DNA of 64,000 nucleotides from Corticibacter populi (GCF_004217315.1 NZ_SGWR01000005.1:186001-250000); one strand, 5' to 3'. Shown: positions 48,221 through 58,925, counted from the stretch's first letter. Notes: generated from the letters alone by a model not told the origin. Made by a program: numbers and translations.

Positions 48221-48775
48221 ATGAAAATCGCGCAAGAAATCCGTGCCGGCAATGTCATCATGCACGGCAAGGATCCGATGATCGTCCTCAAAACCGAATA
48301 CGCCCGCGGTGGTCGCGGCGCCGCCACGGTGCGCATGAAGCTCAAGGCCCTGCTCTCGAACATGGGCACCGAAGTCGTCTTCAAGGCCGACGACAAGATC
48401 GACAACGTGATCCTGGAGAAGAAGGAGTGCACCTATTCCTACTTCGCCGATCCGATGTACGTCTGGATGGATGCCGACTACAACCAGTATGAGGTCGAAG
48501 CCTCCAACATGGGCGACGCGCTGAACTACCTCGAAGACGGCATGACCGCCGAAGTGGTGTTCTACGACGGCAAGGCCATCTCGGTCGAACTGCCAACCAG
48601 CGTGGAACGCGAAATCACCTGGACCGAGCCGGCCGTCAAGGGCGATACCTCGGGCAAGGTGCTCAAGCCGGCCAAGATCGCCACCGACTTCGAAGTGGCA
48701 GTGCCGCTGTTCGTCAGCCAGGGCGACCGCATCGAAATCGATACCCGCACGGGTGAATACCGCAAGCGCGTCTGA
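48221..48775 (+). CDS. efp: Elongation factor P
   Basis: 184 residues, three OB-like domains. It relieves ribosome stalling at polyproline stretches. The modified loop tip is Arg32 in [11 protein letters not shown], not the Lys of the E. coli group, which matches the EarP rhamnosylation pathway encoded just upstream. The C-terminal [17 protein letters not shown] is complete. A terminator follows about 100 bases downstream. Confidence 0.97.
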   Translation: MKIAQEIRAGNVIMHGKDPMIVLKTEYARGGRGAATVRMKLKALLSNMGTEVVFKADDKIDNVILEKKECTYSYFADPMYVWMDADYNQYEVEASNMGDALNYLEDGMTAEVVFYDGKAISVELPTSVEREITWTEPAVKGDTSGKVLKPAKIATDFEVAVPLFVSQGDRIEIDTRTGEYRKRV

Positions 48776-48871
48776 GTCGCCGGCGTATTGTTGCATGGCA
48801 CCTGAATGGTGCATACTTCCGTCTGGCCTGCGCGCCGTACTGGTGCATTTGTTGGACGTTCATTCGAAAAG

Positions 48872-48895
48872 GCTCCGTATCGCGGAGCTTTTTTT
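48872..48895 (+). terminator. Rho-independent terminator of efp
   Basis: A stem GCTCCG / CGGAGC with loop TATCG, followed by seven T (48889-48895). Confidence 0.85.
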
Positions 48896-49000
48896 CGCGC
48901 CTGCACGGCGGTTTCGAGCCGCCGGATGCAGAACGTGTTCACGGAAATGGGGCAGCAAGGGCCACCGCATGCGTTCTTTCGTTCCTTTCTGGTAATCATC

Positions 49001-50344
49001 ATGTCCGAACTGTCACTGACCCAATTCCTTGGCGATGTCGCCGCCCGCAATCCGCTGCAGCCCGAATTCCACCAGGCTGTCACGGAGGTGTTCGAGAGCC
49101 TGTGGCCTTTCATCGCCAAGAATCCGCGCTACGCCGGGCATGGGCTGCTCGAGCGCCTGGTCGAGCCCGAGCGCATCATCATCTTTCGCGTCAGCTGGGT
49201 CGACGACAACCATCAGGTGCGCGTCAATCGGGGCTTTCGCATCCAGCACAGCATGGCCATCGGCCCCTACAAGGGCGGCCTGCGCTTTCATCCGTCCGTG
49301 AACCTGTCGGTGCTGAAGTTCCTGGCCTTCGAGCAGACCTTCAAGAATGCGCTGACCACGCTGCCGATGGGCGGCGCCAAGGGCGGCTCGGACTTCGATC
49401 CCAAAGGCAAGAGCAACGGCGAGATCATGCGCTTCTGCCAGGCCTTTGCCAGCGAGCTGTTCCGCCACGTCGGCGCCGACACCGATGTGCCGGCTGGCGA
49501 CATCGGCGTAGGCGCGCGCGAGATCGGTTTTCTCTCGGGCTACATCAAGAAGCTGAGCAACCGGGCCGACTGCGTGTTCACCGGCAAGCCGCTGCAGCTG
49601 GGCGGTTCGCTGATCCGCCCCGAGGCCACCGGCTACGGCACGGTGTACTTCGCCGAGGAAATGCTGGGTGCGGTCAAGAAGTCGCTGCAGGGCATGAAGG
49701 TGGCGATCTCCGGCTCGGGCAATGTGGCGCAGTACGCCATCGAGAAATGCATGGCGCTGGGCGCCGAGGTGGTCACCGCCTCCGACTCCAGCGGTACCGT
49801 GTACGACCCGGAAGGCTTCACCCCCGAAAAGCTGGCGATCCTGATGGAGGTCAAGAACCAGCAGTACGGCCGCATCAAGGATTACGCCGAGCGTGTCGGC
49901 GCACGCTACCTGGAAGGGCAACGCCCATGGCAGATCCCGGTCGAGGTGGCGCTGCCGTGCGCGACGCAGAACGAACTGGACGAGCAGGATGCGCTGGCGT
50001 TGATCAAGAATGGTGCGGTTTGCGTGGCCGAGGGAGCCAACATGCCCGCCACCATGGAGGCGGCCAAGGCCTTCGAGGCCGCTGGCGTGCTGTTCGCGCC
50101 CGGCAAGGCCTCCAACGCCGGTGGTGTGGCGACTTCGGGGCTGGAGATGAGTCAGAACGCCGCCCGTCTGGCTTGGCCGCGCCAGGAAGTTGATCGCCGC
50201 CTGCTGGAGATCATGCGCGGCATCCATGCTGCCTGTATCGAATATGGTCGCAAGCCCGACGGCAGTGTCAGCTACATCAATGGCGCCAACATCGCCGGCT
50301 TCGTCAAGGTGGCCGATGCCATGCTGGCGCAGGGCGTGGTCTGA
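49001..50344 (+). CDS. gdhA: NADP-specific glutamate dehydrogenase
   Basis: 447 residues, the exact length of the hexameric bacterial GDH. It aminates 2-oxoglutarate with NADPH. GGLRFHPSVNLSVLKFLAFE and the catalytic lysine region PMGGAKGGSDFDPKGKSNGE are present, as is the nucleotide-binding VAISGSGNVAQYAIEK. The ATG at 49001 gives the expected MSELSLTQFL start; an in-frame extension upstream crosses the efp terminator and was rejected. It lies 59 bases before miaA. Confidence 0.96.
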   Translation: MSELSLTQFLGDVAARNPLQPEFHQAVTEVFESLWPFIAKNPRYAGHGLLERLVEPERIIIFRVSWVDDNHQVRVNRGFRIQHSMAIGPYKGGLRFHPSVNLSVLKFLAFEQTFKNALTTLPMGGAKGGSDFDPKGKSNGEIMRFCQAFASELFRHVGADTDVPAGDIGVGAREIGFLSGYIKKLSNRADCVFTGKPLQLGGSLIRPEATGYGTVYFAEEMLGAVKKSLQGMKVAISGSGNVAQYAIEKCMALGAEVVTASDSSGTVYDPEGFTPEKLAILMEVKNQQYGRIKDYAERVGARYLEGQRPWQIPVEVALPCATQNELDEQDALALIKNGAVCVAEGANMPATMEAAKAFEAAGVLFAPGKASNAGGVATSGLEMSQNAARLAWPRQEVDRRLLEIMRGIHAACIEYGRKPDGSVSYINGANIAGFVKVADAMLAQGVV

Positions 50345-50403
50345 TGGCTGCCTGATGGAGCGGCCGTGGGGATCGTGAACCGAACTCGCAAGGACGTGAA
50401 GCA

Positions 50404-51402
50404 ATGAGCGATATGCCGCGCCGCCCGGATGATCTGCGCTTTTTCATCCTCACCGGCCCGACCGCCTGCGGCAAGTCGGCACTGGCACTGGCACTGGCCG
50501 AGGCGGTGGCGGCCGAGCGCCCGCTCGAAATCATCAGCGTGGATTCGGCGCTGGTCTATCGTGGCATGGACATTGGCACGGCCAAGCCCAGCGCGGCGGA
50601 GCTGGCCCAGGTGCCGCACCACCTGATCGACATCCGCGCGCCGCACCAGCCTTACAGCGCGGCCGAGTTCGTGCGCGACTGCATGGCGCTGGTGGACGCC
50701 ATCCATGCGCGTGGCGCCTTCCCGCTGCTGGTGGGCGGTACCATGCTCTACATCCACGCGTTGCTCCATGGTCTCGATGCGCTGCCGCAGGCCGATGCCG
50801 CGGTGCGCGCGCAACTGGAGGCCGAGGCCGCCACACGTGGCTGGCCCGCCATGCATGCCTGGCTGGCGCAGGTGGATCCGGTCGCCGCGGCGCGTCTGCC
50901 ACCCAATGACAGCCAGCGCATCCAGCGCGCGCTGGAGGTCTGGCTGGTCAGCGGTCAGCCGATCTCGGCCCTGCAGACCCGTACGCCGCAATCATCGGCC
51001 TGGCAAGCCGACTGGTTGCGCACCCACATGCTGTCGCTGGAGCCTGCCTCACGAACCTGGTTGCACGAGCGCATCGGCCGGCGCTTCGAGGCCATGCTCG
51101 GGCAAGGCTTTCTGGCCGAGGTCGAGCGGCTGCGCGCCGATCCGCTGCTGCACGCGGAGCTGCCATCCATTCGCAGTGTCGGTTATCGCCAGGCCTGGCA
51201 GGCGCTCGATGGCGTTTTCCCCATGGCCGAGCTGTCCGCCCGCGCCGAGGCGGCAACGCGCCAGCTGGCCAAGCGCCAGATCACCTGGCTGCGCGCCATG
51301 ACCGGCCGCCAGATCGCCGCCAGCGACCAACTCGATGCGGCGCAGCTGCGCGCGCAGGCACTGGCACTGCTGCGCCCGCTGCTGGCCGACAGTCAGCGCT
51401 AG
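50404..51402 (+). CDS. miaA: tRNA dimethylallyltransferase
   Basis: 332 residues. MiaA adds a dimethylallyl group to A37 of tRNAs that read UNN codons. The P-loop is GPTACGKSA (18-26), followed by [19 protein letters not shown] (the substrate aspartate region) and [28 protein letters not shown] and the C-terminal [12 protein letters not shown] complete the signature. It probably follows gdhA in the same transcript (59-base gap). A weak repeat-end-like sequence lies after it at 51407-51473. Confidence 0.95.
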   Translation: MSDMPRRPDDLRFFILTGPTACGKSALALALAEAVAAERPLEIISVDSALVYRGMDIGTAKPSAAELAQVPHHLIDIRAPHQPYSAAEFVRDCMALVDAIHARGAFPLLVGGTMLYIHALLHGLDALPQADAAVRAQLEAEAATRGWPAMHAWLAQVDPVAAARLPPNDSQRIQRALEVWLVSGQPISALQTRTPQSSAWQADWLRTHMLSLEPASRTWLHERIGRRFEAMLGQGFLAEVERLRADPLLHAELPSIRSVGYRQAWQALDGVFPMAELSARAEAATRQLAKRQITWLRAMTGRQIAASDQLDAAQLRAQALALLRPLLADSQR

Positions 51403-51608
51403 CAAGGGAACGTGTGCGGCGCAGGCGCCCACAGGCGCCAAAGCGTAGTATCGTTGCGGCTTGGAACAGGTTCGTCTGAACGCCTGCCGCAGCCTTTGGC
51501 TCCACCGCCCGCGCCTGTGGCTGGCGTGCCCGGCTGATGCACGGACCCGGTTCGGCCCATACACCGTCAATACCCGGCGCCGGCATGGACGGCCTGCGCA
51601 TCGATACC

Positions 51609-53261
51609 ATGAACACGGATTCCTACCACCCCAACCCGGTGCCGGCAGGCCCGGCGCCATTGCCGACCCGGCGCGCGCAACTGCTCTCGCAACTGGCCAA
51701 TCATCCTGGTTTCGATCTGCTGGTCATCGGTGGCGGCGCCACCGGCCTTGGCGTGGCCGTGGATGCCGTCACGCGAGGCCTCTCGGTGGCATTGGTCGAG
51801 GCGCACGATTTCGCCAAGGGCACCTCGTCACGCGCCACCAAGCTGGTGCATGGCGGCGTACGCTACCTGGCCCAGGGCAACATCGGCCTGGTGCGCGAAG
51901 CCCTGCACGAACGTGCCAGCCTGCTGGCCAATGCCCCGCATCTGGCGCAGCCACTGCCCTTCGTCATGCCATCGTACAAATTGTGGGAGACGGCGTTCTA
52001 TGGCGCCGGCCTGCGCGCCTATGACGCGCTGGCCGGCGCGGCCGGACTGGGCGCGACCGAGCTGCTGTCGACCCGCTCAGTGACGGCGCTGCTGCCCAAT
52101 GTGCAGCGGCATGGACTGCGTGGCGGCGTCAAGTACTGGGATGGCCAGTTTGACGATGCGCGGCTGGCGCTGGCGCTGGCACGCACGGCAGCGCAGCACG
52201 GAGCGCTGCTGGCCAATTACTGCCGTGTCGCGTCCGTGATGCACGATGGCCAGGGCCGCGCCTGTGGAGCCACCGTGGTGGATGCCGAGACGCAGCAGCA
52301 TTTTGCAATCCAGGCGCGCTGTGTCGTCAATGCCACGGGAGTCTGGGTGGATGCGGTGCGCGCGCTCGACGAGCAGGCGGCTGGCCGCAGCGTCGCGCCC
52401 ATGGTCAGCCCGAGCCAGGGCGCCCACCTGGTGGTCGATCGCCGCTTCTGGCCGTGCGAACATGCGCTGCTGGTGCCCAAGACACACGATGGCCGTGTGC
52501 TGTTCGCGGTGCCGTGGCTGGGCAAGGTGATCCTGGGCACCACTGATCATCCCCGCAGCGATCTGCCGCTGGAGCCGCGCCCCCTGGTGCAGGAGTTGCA
52601 GTTCATCCTGCAGGAGGCTGGCCGCTACCTGGCCGAAGCGCCGGAACTGAGCGATGTGCTGAGCGCCTGGGCCGGGTTGCGTCCACTGGTGCGGCCGACC
52701 GCCGATGCAGGCGGCAACACCAAGGGCATCAGCCGCGAGCACACGGTGCAGACGTCGGCCAGTGGCATGGTCACCGTCACCGGCGGCAAGTGGACCACCT
52801 ATCGGGCCATGGCGGAGGACGTGATCCGGCACTGCCAGCTGGCCGGCGTGCTGCCGGTCAAGCTGCCGGGCAGCATTACCCGCAACCTGGCACTGGCCGG
52901 TGCCGGTGCGCGCGAGGCAGGCCGTCCACAGTTGACGCACAGCCTGGCACTGTCCCAGGGCCTGCAGGCCTATGGAGCCGATGCACCCTGGGTACAGGCC
53001 TTGCCGGGCGCCGATGCACCGCTGGCGCCTGACCTGGGCCTGACCGAGGCCATGGTGCGTTTTGCCGTGCGGCATGAATACGCGCGCAGCGTCGAGGATG
53101 TGCTGGCGCGCCGCAGCCGCCTGTTGTTCCTCGATGCCCGTCTGGCGGTCCAGGTGGCCCCCCGGGTGGCCGCACTGCTGGAAGAGGAACTCGGCCAGCG
53201 GCCGCAAGGCGAGGACTTCGCTGCGCTGGCGGGGCAGTACGCGCTGCAGGACGTGGGCTGA
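51609..53261 (+). CDS. glpD: Glycerol-3-phosphate dehydrogenase (FAD, aerobic)
   Basis: 550 residues. GlpD oxidises glycerol 3-phosphate to dihydroxyacetone phosphate at the inner membrane, feeding electrons to quinone. The FAD-binding motif is LLVIGGGATGLGVAVDAVTR (from about residue 38). SRATKLVHGGVRYLAQGNIG, PWLGKVILGTTDHP and TVTGGKWTTYRAMAEDVI are the GlpD signatures. The ATG at 51609 is chosen; one at 51585 is possible. No other glp genes are adjacent. It ends 47 bases before the spc operon promoter. Confidence 0.94.
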   Translation: MNTDSYHPNPVPAGPAPLPTRRAQLLSQLANHPGFDLLVIGGGATGLGVAVDAVTRGLSVALVEAHDFAKGTSSRATKLVHGGVRYLAQGNIGLVREALHERASLLANAPHLAQPLPFVMPSYKLWETAFYGAGLRAYDALAGAAGLGATELLSTRSVTALLPNVQRHGLRGGVKYWDGQFDDARLALALARTAAQHGALLANYCRVASVMHDGQGRACGATVVDAETQQHFAIQARCVVNATGVWVDAVRALDEQAAGRSVAPMVSPSQGAHLVVDRRFWPCEHALLVPKTHDGRVLFAVPWLGKVILGTTDHPRSDLPLEPRPLVQELQFILQEAGRYLAEAPELSDVLSAWAGLRPLVRPTADAGGNTKGISREHTVQTSASGMVTVTGGKWTTYRAMAEDVIRHCQLAGVLPVKLPGSITRNLALAGAGAREAGRPQLTHSLALSQGLQAYGADAPWVQALPGADAPLAPDLGLTEAMVRFAVRHEYARSVEDVLARRSRLLFLDARLAVQVAPRVAALLEEELGQRPQGEDFAALAGQYALQDVG

Positions 53262-53307
53262 GCCACTGGCCCATTGCCGAACAGCTGCGCGCTGTGAAGA
53301 AAGGTGT

Positions 53308-53336
53308 TGACTGTCCATTTGAAAGTAGTGATAATT
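53308..53336 (+). promoter_or_regulatory. Sigma-70 promoter of the spc ribosomal operon
   Basis: A -35 TTGACT (53308-53313), 17-base spacer and -10 GATAAT (53331-53336), a strong match. It shows that rplN starts its own operon rather than continuing from rpsQ. Confidence 0.75.
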
Positions 53337-53343
53337 GGCGGCT

Positions 53344-53438
53344 TCACCTTTTTTAGGGTGATTTTCTGCCCAAACGCCGGGCGCGAACAGCGTCCGGTGA
53401 CGGGTCCAAGACTGACTGTGTGGCGAGGCTTTGCCTCG
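53344..53438 (+). promoter_or_regulatory. Leader hairpins before rplN
   Basis: The leader of about 130 bases contains TCACC/GGTGA (53344-53348 and 53357-53361) and CGAGGC-TTT-GCCTCG (53424-53438). These may be a target for a ribosomal protein or only stabilise the message; unproven. Confidence 0.4.
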
Positions 53439-53471
53439 TTCATTGCGCAGGAAAAGTTGGGAATTTAAACA

Positions 53472-53840
53472 ATGATCCAGACAGAATCTCGGTTAGAGGT
53501 TGCCGACAACACGGGCGCTAAATCCGTCCTGTGTATCAAGGTGCTCGGCGGCTCCAAGCGTCGCTATGCCAGCGTGGGCGACATTATCAAGGTCAGCGTC
53601 AAGGAAGCGGCTCCGCGTGGCCGCGTCAAGAAGGGCGAGATCTACAACGCTGTGGTGGTGCGTACCGCCAAGGGCATCCGCCGCCAAGATGGCTCGCTGG
53701 TGAAGTTCGACGGCAATGCTGCCGTCCTGCTCAATGCCAAGCTCGAGCCGATCGGCACGCGTATTTTTGGGCCGGTGACTCGTGAGTTGCGCACGGAGCG
53801 CTTCATGAAGATCGTCTCCCTGGCTCCCGAAGTGATTTGA
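53472..53840 (+). CDS. rplN: 50S ribosomal protein L14
   Basis: 122 residues. [20 protein letters not shown] is the normal start and the ending [20 protein letters not shown] is complete. L14 sits at the subunit interface. First gene of the spc operon, preceded by its own promoter and leader. Confidence 0.98.
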   Translation: MIQTESRLEVADNTGAKSVLCIKVLGGSKRRYASVGDIIKVSVKEAAPRGRVKKGEIYNAVVVRTAKGIRRQDGSLVKFDGNAAVLLNAKLEPIGTRIFGPVTRELRTERFMKIVSLAPEVI

Positions 53841-53848
53841 GGTGTGGC

Positions 53849-54181
53849 ATGAACAAGATTCGCAAGGGCGATGAAGTCATCGTGTTGGCAGGCCGTGACA
53901 AGGGCAAGCGTGGCGTTGTGTTGTCGCGCAAGGATGATTCCTACCTGTTGGTCGAGGGTGTCAATGTCGTCAAGAAGCACGTCAAGCCGAACCCGATGAA
54001 GGGTGAGGTTGGCGGTATCGTCGACAAGGTGATGCCGATTCACCAGTCCAACGTGGCGATCTACAACGCGAGCACCGGCAAGGGTGATCGCGTGGGCGTC
54101 AAGGTCGATCTGTCTGCGGAGAAGGGCGAACGTCGCGTGCGTGTGTTCCGCTCCAGTGGTGAAGCAATCAAGGTGGCGTAA
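53849..54181 (+). CDS. rplX: 50S ribosomal protein L24
   Basis: 110 residues from the ATG at 53849, eight bases after rplN. It has the KOW motif ([20 protein letters not shown]) and [11 protein letters not shown]. An early assembly protein of the large subunit. Its stop is followed directly by rplE. Confidence 0.97.
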   Translation: MNKIRKGDEVIVLAGRDKGKRGVVLSRKDDSYLLVEGVNVVKKHVKPNPMKGEVGGIVDKVMPIHQSNVAIYNASTGKGDRVGVKVDLSAEKGERRVRVFRSSGEAIKVA

Positions 54182-54721
54182 ATGGCACGACTGCAAGATT
54201 TTTATCGTGAGAAAGTGGTTGCCGATCTGGCCAAGCAATTTGGCTACAAGTCGGTGATGGAGGTGCCTCGCATCACCAAGATCACCCTGAACATGGGTGT
54301 GGGCGAAGCGGTTGCCGACAAGAAGGTGCTGGACAACGCCGTGGCCGATCTGGTCAAGATCGCTGGTCAGAAGCCCGTCGTAACCAAGGCGCGCAAGGCC
54401 ATCGCCGGTTTCAAGATCCGCGAAGGCCAGCCCATCGGCTGCATGGTCACGCTGCGTGGCGTGCGCATGTACGAATTCCTGGACCGCTTCGTGACCATCG
54501 CGCTGCCGCGCGTGCGTGACTTCCGTGGTATCTCCGGCAAGTCCTTCGACGGCCGTGGCAACTACAACGTCGGCGTGAAAGAGCAGATCATCTTCCCGGA
54601 AATCGAATACGACAAGGTCGATGCTCTGCGCGGTCTGAACATCAGCATCACCACTACGGCGAAAACGGATGAGGAAGCCAAGGCGCTTCTGGCTGCTTTC
54701 CGCTTCCCATTCAAGAACTGA
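54182..54721 (+). CDS. rplE: 50S ribosomal protein L5
   Basis: 179 residues. [20 protein letters not shown] and [20 protein letters not shown] are typical. It contacts 5S rRNA in the central protuberance. It starts immediately after the rplX stop. Confidence 0.98.
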   Translation: MARLQDFYREKVVADLAKQFGYKSVMEVPRITKITLNMGVGEAVADKKVLDNAVADLVKIAGQKPVVTKARKAIAGFKIREGQPIGCMVTLRGVRMYEFLDRFVTIALPRVRDFRGISGKSFDGRGNYNVGVKEQIIFPEIEYDKVDALRGLNISITTTAKTDEEAKALLAAFRFPFKN

Positions 54722-54729
54722 GGTGCAAC

Positions 54730-55035
54730 GTGGCTAAGAAAGCATTGATTGAACGTGAGCTCAAGCGTGAGAAGCTGGCTGCCAAGTATGCCGCCAAGCG
54801 CGCCGAGCTGAAGGCCATCATCGACGATGCCAAGCGTGGCGACGAAGAGCGCTACCAGGCCCGTCTGCTGCTGCAGAAGCTGCCCCGCAACGCCAACCCG
54901 ACGCGCCAGCGCAACCGCTGCGAACTGACGGGGCGTCCGCGCGGCACCTTCCGCCAATTCGGTCTGGCGCGCGCCAAGGTGCGCGAGTTGGCCATGTCGG
55001 GTGACATCCCTGGTGTCATCAAGGCAAGCTGGTAA
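54730..55035 (+). CDS. rpsN: 30S ribosomal protein S14
   Basis: 101 residues from a GTG start (54730). The long, zinc-free form without the CxxC pairs: the sequence [21 protein letters not shown] has a single Cys. Part of the small-subunit head. Confidence 0.97.
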   Translation: MAKKALIERELKREKLAAKYAAKRAELKAIIDDAKRGDEERYQARLLLQKLPRNANPTRQRNRCELTGRPRGTFRQFGLARAKVRELAMSGDIPGVIKASW

Positions 55036-55055
55036 GCACGGTAGGAGTATAGATT

Positions 55056-55451
55056 ATGAGTATGAGTGATCCGATTGCCGACCTGCTGACCCGCATCCGC
55101 AATGCGCAGCTGGTGTCCAAGGCATCCGTCAACGTCCCGTCTTCCAAGCTGAAGCTGGCCATCCTGCAAGTGCTCAAGGATGAAGGCTACATCGACGGTT
55201 TCGAGGTCAAGAGCGAAGGCGGCAAGTCCGACATTCGCGTCGACCTCAAGTACTACGCCGGTCGCCCGGTGATCGAGCGCATCGAGCGCGTCAGCAAGCC
55301 TGGCCTGCGCGTCTACAAGCCCAGCAAGGCCATTCCGCAGGTCATGAATGGCCTGGGTGTGGCGATCGTCACCACCCCCAAGGGCGTGATGACCGATCGC
55401 AAGGCCCGCGCTGCCGGTGTCGGCGGCGAAGTCTTGTGCTACGTGGCCTAA
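55056..55451 (+). CDS. rpsH: 30S ribosomal protein S8
   Basis: 131 residues. [18 protein letters not shown] opens it and GGEVLCYVA closes it, both typical. A central assembly protein of the 30S body, and in E. coli the repressor of the spc operon by binding near rplE. It cannot be judged here whether a similar site exists. Confidence 0.98.
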   Translation: MSMSDPIADLLTRIRNAQLVSKASVNVPSSKLKLAILQVLKDEGYIDGFEVKSEGGKSDIRVDLKYYAGRPVIERIERVSKPGLRVYKPSKAIPQVMNGLGVAIVTTPKGVMTDRKARAAGVGGEVLCYVA

Positions 55452-55475
55452 GCCGGGAATGGAAGGAATACTGAA

Positions 55476-56009
55476 ATGTCTCGAGTAGCAAAACTGCCGG
55501 TGGTCATTCCCTCCGGCGTTGAAGTCGCCATCAAGGATGGACGGATTTCGGTCAAGGGCTCCGCAGCGCAGCTGTCGGTCGCCGAGAATGTTCTGGTCAA
55601 GGTTTCCCAGGAAGACGGCGCCCTGAGGTTTGCGCCGGCCAATGACTCCCGCGAAGCCGACGCGCTGGCTGGCACATTGCGCCAGCTGGTCAACAACCTC
55701 GTGATCGGCGTCACCAAGGGTTTCGAGCGCAAGCTCAACCTGGTGGGCGTGGGCTACAAGGCTGCTGTCAACGGCAAGAAGCTCAACCTCTCGGTCGGCT
55801 TCTCGCACCCGGTCGAGTTCGACCTGCCGGAAGGCGTGGCCGCTGCAACACCGACACCGACGGAGATCATTCTCAAGGGTGCCGACAAGCAGGTGCTGGG
55901 CCAGTTCGCCGCCATCGTGCGCGAAGTGCGTCCCCCCGAGCCCTACAAGGGCAAGGGCATCCGTTATTCGGATGAGACGGTGGTCATCAAGGAAACCAAG
56001 AAGAAGTAA
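55476..56009 (+). CDS. rplF: 50S ribosomal protein L6
   Basis: 177 residues in two L6 repeats. [19 protein letters not shown] opens it, and the C-terminal signature [15 protein letters not shown] is complete. It lies near the sarcin-ricin loop. 24 bases after rpsH. Confidence 0.98.
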   Translation: MSRVAKLPVVIPSGVEVAIKDGRISVKGSAAQLSVAENVLVKVSQEDGALRFAPANDSREADALAGTLRQLVNNLVIGVTKGFERKLNLVGVGYKAAVNGKKLNLSVGFSHPVEFDLPEGVAAATPTPTEIILKGADKQVLGQFAAIVREVRPPEPYKGKGIRYSDETVVIKETKKK

Positions 56010-56020
56010 GAGGCTGCAAG

Positions 56021-56374
56021 ATGTTGAACAAGAAAGAACAGCGTTTGCGTCGTGCCCGCCAGACCCGTATCCGCATCGCCAAGCTTGGCGCGGCCCGCCT
56101 GACTGTGCACCGCACCAACCAGCATATCTACGCGACCATCATCTCCGGCGATGGTGCCCGCGTGCTGGCCACCGCCTCTACGCAAGAGAGCGAAGTGCGC
56201 GGCAACGTCAAGGGCGGCAACGCCGAGGCGGCTGCCCTGATCGGCAAGCGCATTGCCGAGAAGGCCAAGGCGGCTGGTGTTGAGAAAGTGGCTTTTGATC
56301 GTGCAGGCTTTGCATATCATGGTCGTGTAAAAGCATTGGCAGAGGCTGCGCGCGAAGCAGGTCTGCAGTTCTGA
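56021..56374 (+). CDS. rplR: 50S ribosomal protein L18
   Basis: 117 residues. [20 protein letters not shown] and the C-terminal [19 protein letters not shown] are typical. It binds 5S rRNA. 11 bases after rplF. Confidence 0.98.
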   Translation: MLNKKEQRLRRARQTRIRIAKLGAARLTVHRTNQHIYATIISGDGARVLATASTQESEVRGNVKGGNAEAAALIGKRIAEKAKAAGVEKVAFDRAGFAYHGRVKALAEAAREAGLQF

Positions 56375-56383
56375 TCGAGGCGA

Positions 56384-56911
56384 ATGGCAATGGCTACAAA
56401 GAATCAAGCAAGAACGCAGGACGAAGGCCGCGATGACGGTTTCCGCGAGAAGATGATCGCGGTCAACCGCACCACCAAGGTGGTCAAGGGCGGTCGTATT
56501 CTGGCCTTCGCTGCACTGTCCGTGGTTGGTGACGGCGATGGCCGCATCGGCATGGGCAAGGGCAAGTCCAAGGAAGTGCCCGCCGCCGTGCAGAAGTCGA
56601 TGGAAGAAGCGCGTCGCAACATGGTCAAGGTGTCGCTCAAGAACGGTACCCTGCACCACGGTGTGGTCGGTCAGCACGGCGCCGCGCGCGTCATGCTGGC
56701 ACCGGCTCCCCAGGGTACCGGTATCATCGCCGGCGGCCCGATGCGCGCCGTTTTCGAAGTCGTGGGTATCACGGACATCGTGGCCAAGAGCCACGGCTCG
56801 AGCAACCCCTACAACATGGTGCGTGCCACGCTGGACGCACTGAAGCGGTCGACGACGCCGGCGGAAATCGCCGCCAAGCGTGGCCTGACTGTCGAAGAGC
56901 TGCTGGCTTGA
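56384..56911 (+). CDS. rpsE: 30S ribosomal protein S5
   Basis: 175 residues. The first ATG (56384) follows GAGGCGA; a second in-frame ATG at 56390 is possible. The double-stranded RNA-binding S5 domain starts with [39 protein letters not shown] is the S5 signature. It helps decoding fidelity and helicase activity. Confidence 0.98.
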   Translation: MAMATKNQARTQDEGRDDGFREKMIAVNRTTKVVKGGRILAFAALSVVGDGDGRIGMGKGKSKEVPAAVQKSMEEARRNMVKVSLKNGTLHHGVVGQHGAARVMLAPAPQGTGIIAGGPMRAVFEVVGITDIVAKSHGSSNPYNMVRATLDALKRSTTPAEIAAKRGLTVEELLA

Positions 56912-56924
56912 AGAGGTGATGCAC

Positions 56925-57107
56925 ATGTCCACGAATCAAACCATCAAGGTCCAGTTGGTGCGTAGCCCGATTGGTACCAAGGAATCCCACCGCGCCACCG
57001 TGCGTGGCCTGGGTCTGCGCAAGCTCAACAGCGTGAGCGAACTCAAAGACACGCCTGAAGTGCGCGGAATGATCAACAAGATCAGCTATCTGGTCAAAGT
57101 CCTGTAA
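56925..57107 (+). CDS. rpmD: 50S ribosomal protein L30
   Basis: 60 residues from the ATG at 56925. [20 protein letters not shown] and LGLRKLNS are the L30 signature. 13 bases after rpsE. Confidence 0.97.
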   Translation: MSTNQTIKVQLVRSPIGTKESHRATVRGLGLRKLNSVSELKDTPEVRGMINKISYLVKVL

Positions 57108-57117
57108 GAGGTCGACG

Positions 57118-57549
57118 ATGCAACTCAATACAATCAAGCCGGCTGCAGGCGCCAAGCATGCAAAGCGCCGTGTTGGGCGCGGTATCGGCTCCGGTCTCGG
57201 CAAGACGGCCGGTCGCGGTCACAAGGGCCAGAAGTCCCGTGCCGGTGGCTATCACAAGGTCGGTTTCGAAGGCGGTCAAATGCCGCTGCAGCGCCGCCTG
57301 CCCAAGCGCGGCTTCAAGTCCACGACGCTGAAGTACAACGCCGAAGTGACTCTGGCTGACCTCGAGCAGCTCGGCGCCGCCGAAGTGGATCTGCTGGCGC
57401 TCAAGGAAGCCGGTCTGGTGCGCTCGATCGCCAAGGTCGTCAAGGTCGTCAAGTCCGGTGAGTTGACCCGTGCGGTCAAGCTCAGCGGCATCGGCGCGAC
57501 CGCTGGTGCCAAGGCTGCCATCGAGGCTGCCGGCGGCGCCGTGGCGTAA
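57118..57549 (+). CDS. rplO: 50S ribosomal protein L15
   Basis: 143 residues. The glycine- and lysine-rich N-terminal arm ([20 protein letters not shown]) and [17 protein letters not shown] are typical. 10 bases after rpmD, 30 before secY. Confidence 0.98.
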   Translation: MQLNTIKPAAGAKHAKRRVGRGIGSGLGKTAGRGHKGQKSRAGGYHKVGFEGGQMPLQRRLPKRGFKSTTLKYNAEVTLADLEQLGAAEVDLLALKEAGLVRSIAKVVKVVKSGELTRAVKLSGIGATAGAKAAIEAAGGAVA

Positions 57550-57579
57550 TCGGACAACTAGCGCAAGCGAGGCTGGATT

Positions 57580-58893
57580 TTGGCTACCAACACTGCACAA
57601 CTGGCGAAGTCGGGAAAATTCGGTGACCTGCGTCGCCGGCTGGTTTTCCTGCTGCTGGCGCTGGTTGTCTACCGCATCGGCACGCACATTCCGGTGCCCG
57701 GTATCGATCCGCTCGAACTCGAGCGGCTGTTTTCCGGGCAGCAGGGCATCCTGAACCTCTTCAACATGTTCTCCGGCGGTGCGCTGGAGCGCTTCTCGGT
57801 TCTGGCGCTGGGCATCATGCCGTACATCTCTGCATCGATCATCATGCAGCTGATGACCTACGTGGTGCCGAGCCTGGTGGCCCTGAAGAAGGAAGGGGAA
57901 GCCGGACGTCGCAAGATCACCCAGTACACCCGTTACGGGACGCTGGTGCTGGCGCTGTTTCAGTCGATGGGTATTGCCATCGCACTGGAGAGCCAGCCTG
58001 GCCTGGTGCTGGCGCCGGGTATGGGTTTCATGGTCACCACCATGGTTTCCCTGACGGCTGGCACGCTGTTCCTGATGTGGCTGGGCGAGCAGATCACCGA
58101 ACGTGGTCTGGGCAATGGCATATCGATCCTGATCTTTGCAGGTATTGCCGCCGGCCTGCCCAATGCCCTCTCGGGGACGCTGGAGCTGGTGCGCACCGGT
58201 GCGATGAACATCATCACGCTGTTGGTGATCGCGCTGCTGGTGGTGCTGGTGACCTACTTCGTGGTGTTCGTCGAGCGCGGGCAGCGTCGCATCCTGGTCA
58301 ACTATGCCCGCAGGCAGGTTGGCAACAAGGTGTACGCCGGCCAGTCCTCGCACCTGCCGCTCAAGCTCAACATGGCGGGCGTGATCCCACCGATCTTCGC
58401 TTCGTCCATCATCCTGTTGCCCGCCACCTTGGTGAACTGGCTTAGTACCGGTGAGTCGGTGCGCTGGCTGCGGGACGTTGCTGCTAAGCTCACGCCGGGG
58501 CAGCCAATCTATGTGCTCTTGTACGCATCGGCCATCATCTTCTTCTGCTTCTTCTACACGGCCCTGGTTTTCAACAGCCGCGAGACGGCAGACAACCTGA
58601 AGAAAAGTGGAGCGTTCGTGCCAGGAATTCGCCCTGGTGAGCAGACTGCCAAATATATTGATAAAATCCTCGCCCGTTTGACACTGGCTGGTGCTATCTA
58701 CATCACGGCGGTTTGCTTGTTCCCAGAGTTCCTGATGCTGCGTTACAACGTGCCGTTCTATTTCGGGGGCACTTCGCTGCTGATTTTGGTGGTCGTGACC
58801 ATGGACTTCATGGCACAGGTCCAGAACTACCTGGTATCGCAGCAGTATGAGTCGCTATTGAAGAAGTCCAACTTCAAGCCGGTTTCGCGTTAA
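57580..58893 (+). CDS. secY: Preprotein translocase subunit SecY
   Basis: 437 residues with ten membrane helices, the channel of the Sec translocon. It starts with TTG (57580-57582) giving [20 protein letters not shown], with GAGG just upstream; no ATG fits. [20 protein letters not shown] and the cytoplasmic loop [20 protein letters not shown] are signatures. A rare start codon in a highly expressed operon may reduce SecY relative to ribosomal proteins. Confidence 0.97.
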   Translation: MATNTAQLAKSGKFGDLRRRLVFLLLALVVYRIGTHIPVPGIDPLELERLFSGQQGILNLFNMFSGGALERFSVLALGIMPYISASIIMQLMTYVVPSLVALKKEGEAGRRKITQYTRYGTLVLALFQSMGIAIALESQPGLVLAPGMGFMVTTMVSLTAGTLFLMWLGEQITERGLGNGISILIFAGIAAGLPNALSGTLELVRTGAMNIITLLVIALLVVLVTYFVVFVERGQRRILVNYARRQVGNKVYAGQSSHLPLKLNMAGVIPPIFASSIILLPATLVNWLSTGESVRWLRDVAAKLTPGQPIYVLLYASAIIFFCFFYTALVFNSRETADNLKKSGAFVPGIRPGEQTAKYIDKILARLTLAGAIYITAVCLFPEFLMLRYNVPFYFGGTSLLILVVVTMDFMAQVQNYLVSQQYESLLKKSNFKPVSR

Positions 58894-58925
58894 GTGGACG
58901 CATTTGGGAAATTTGGGAGTTAGCT

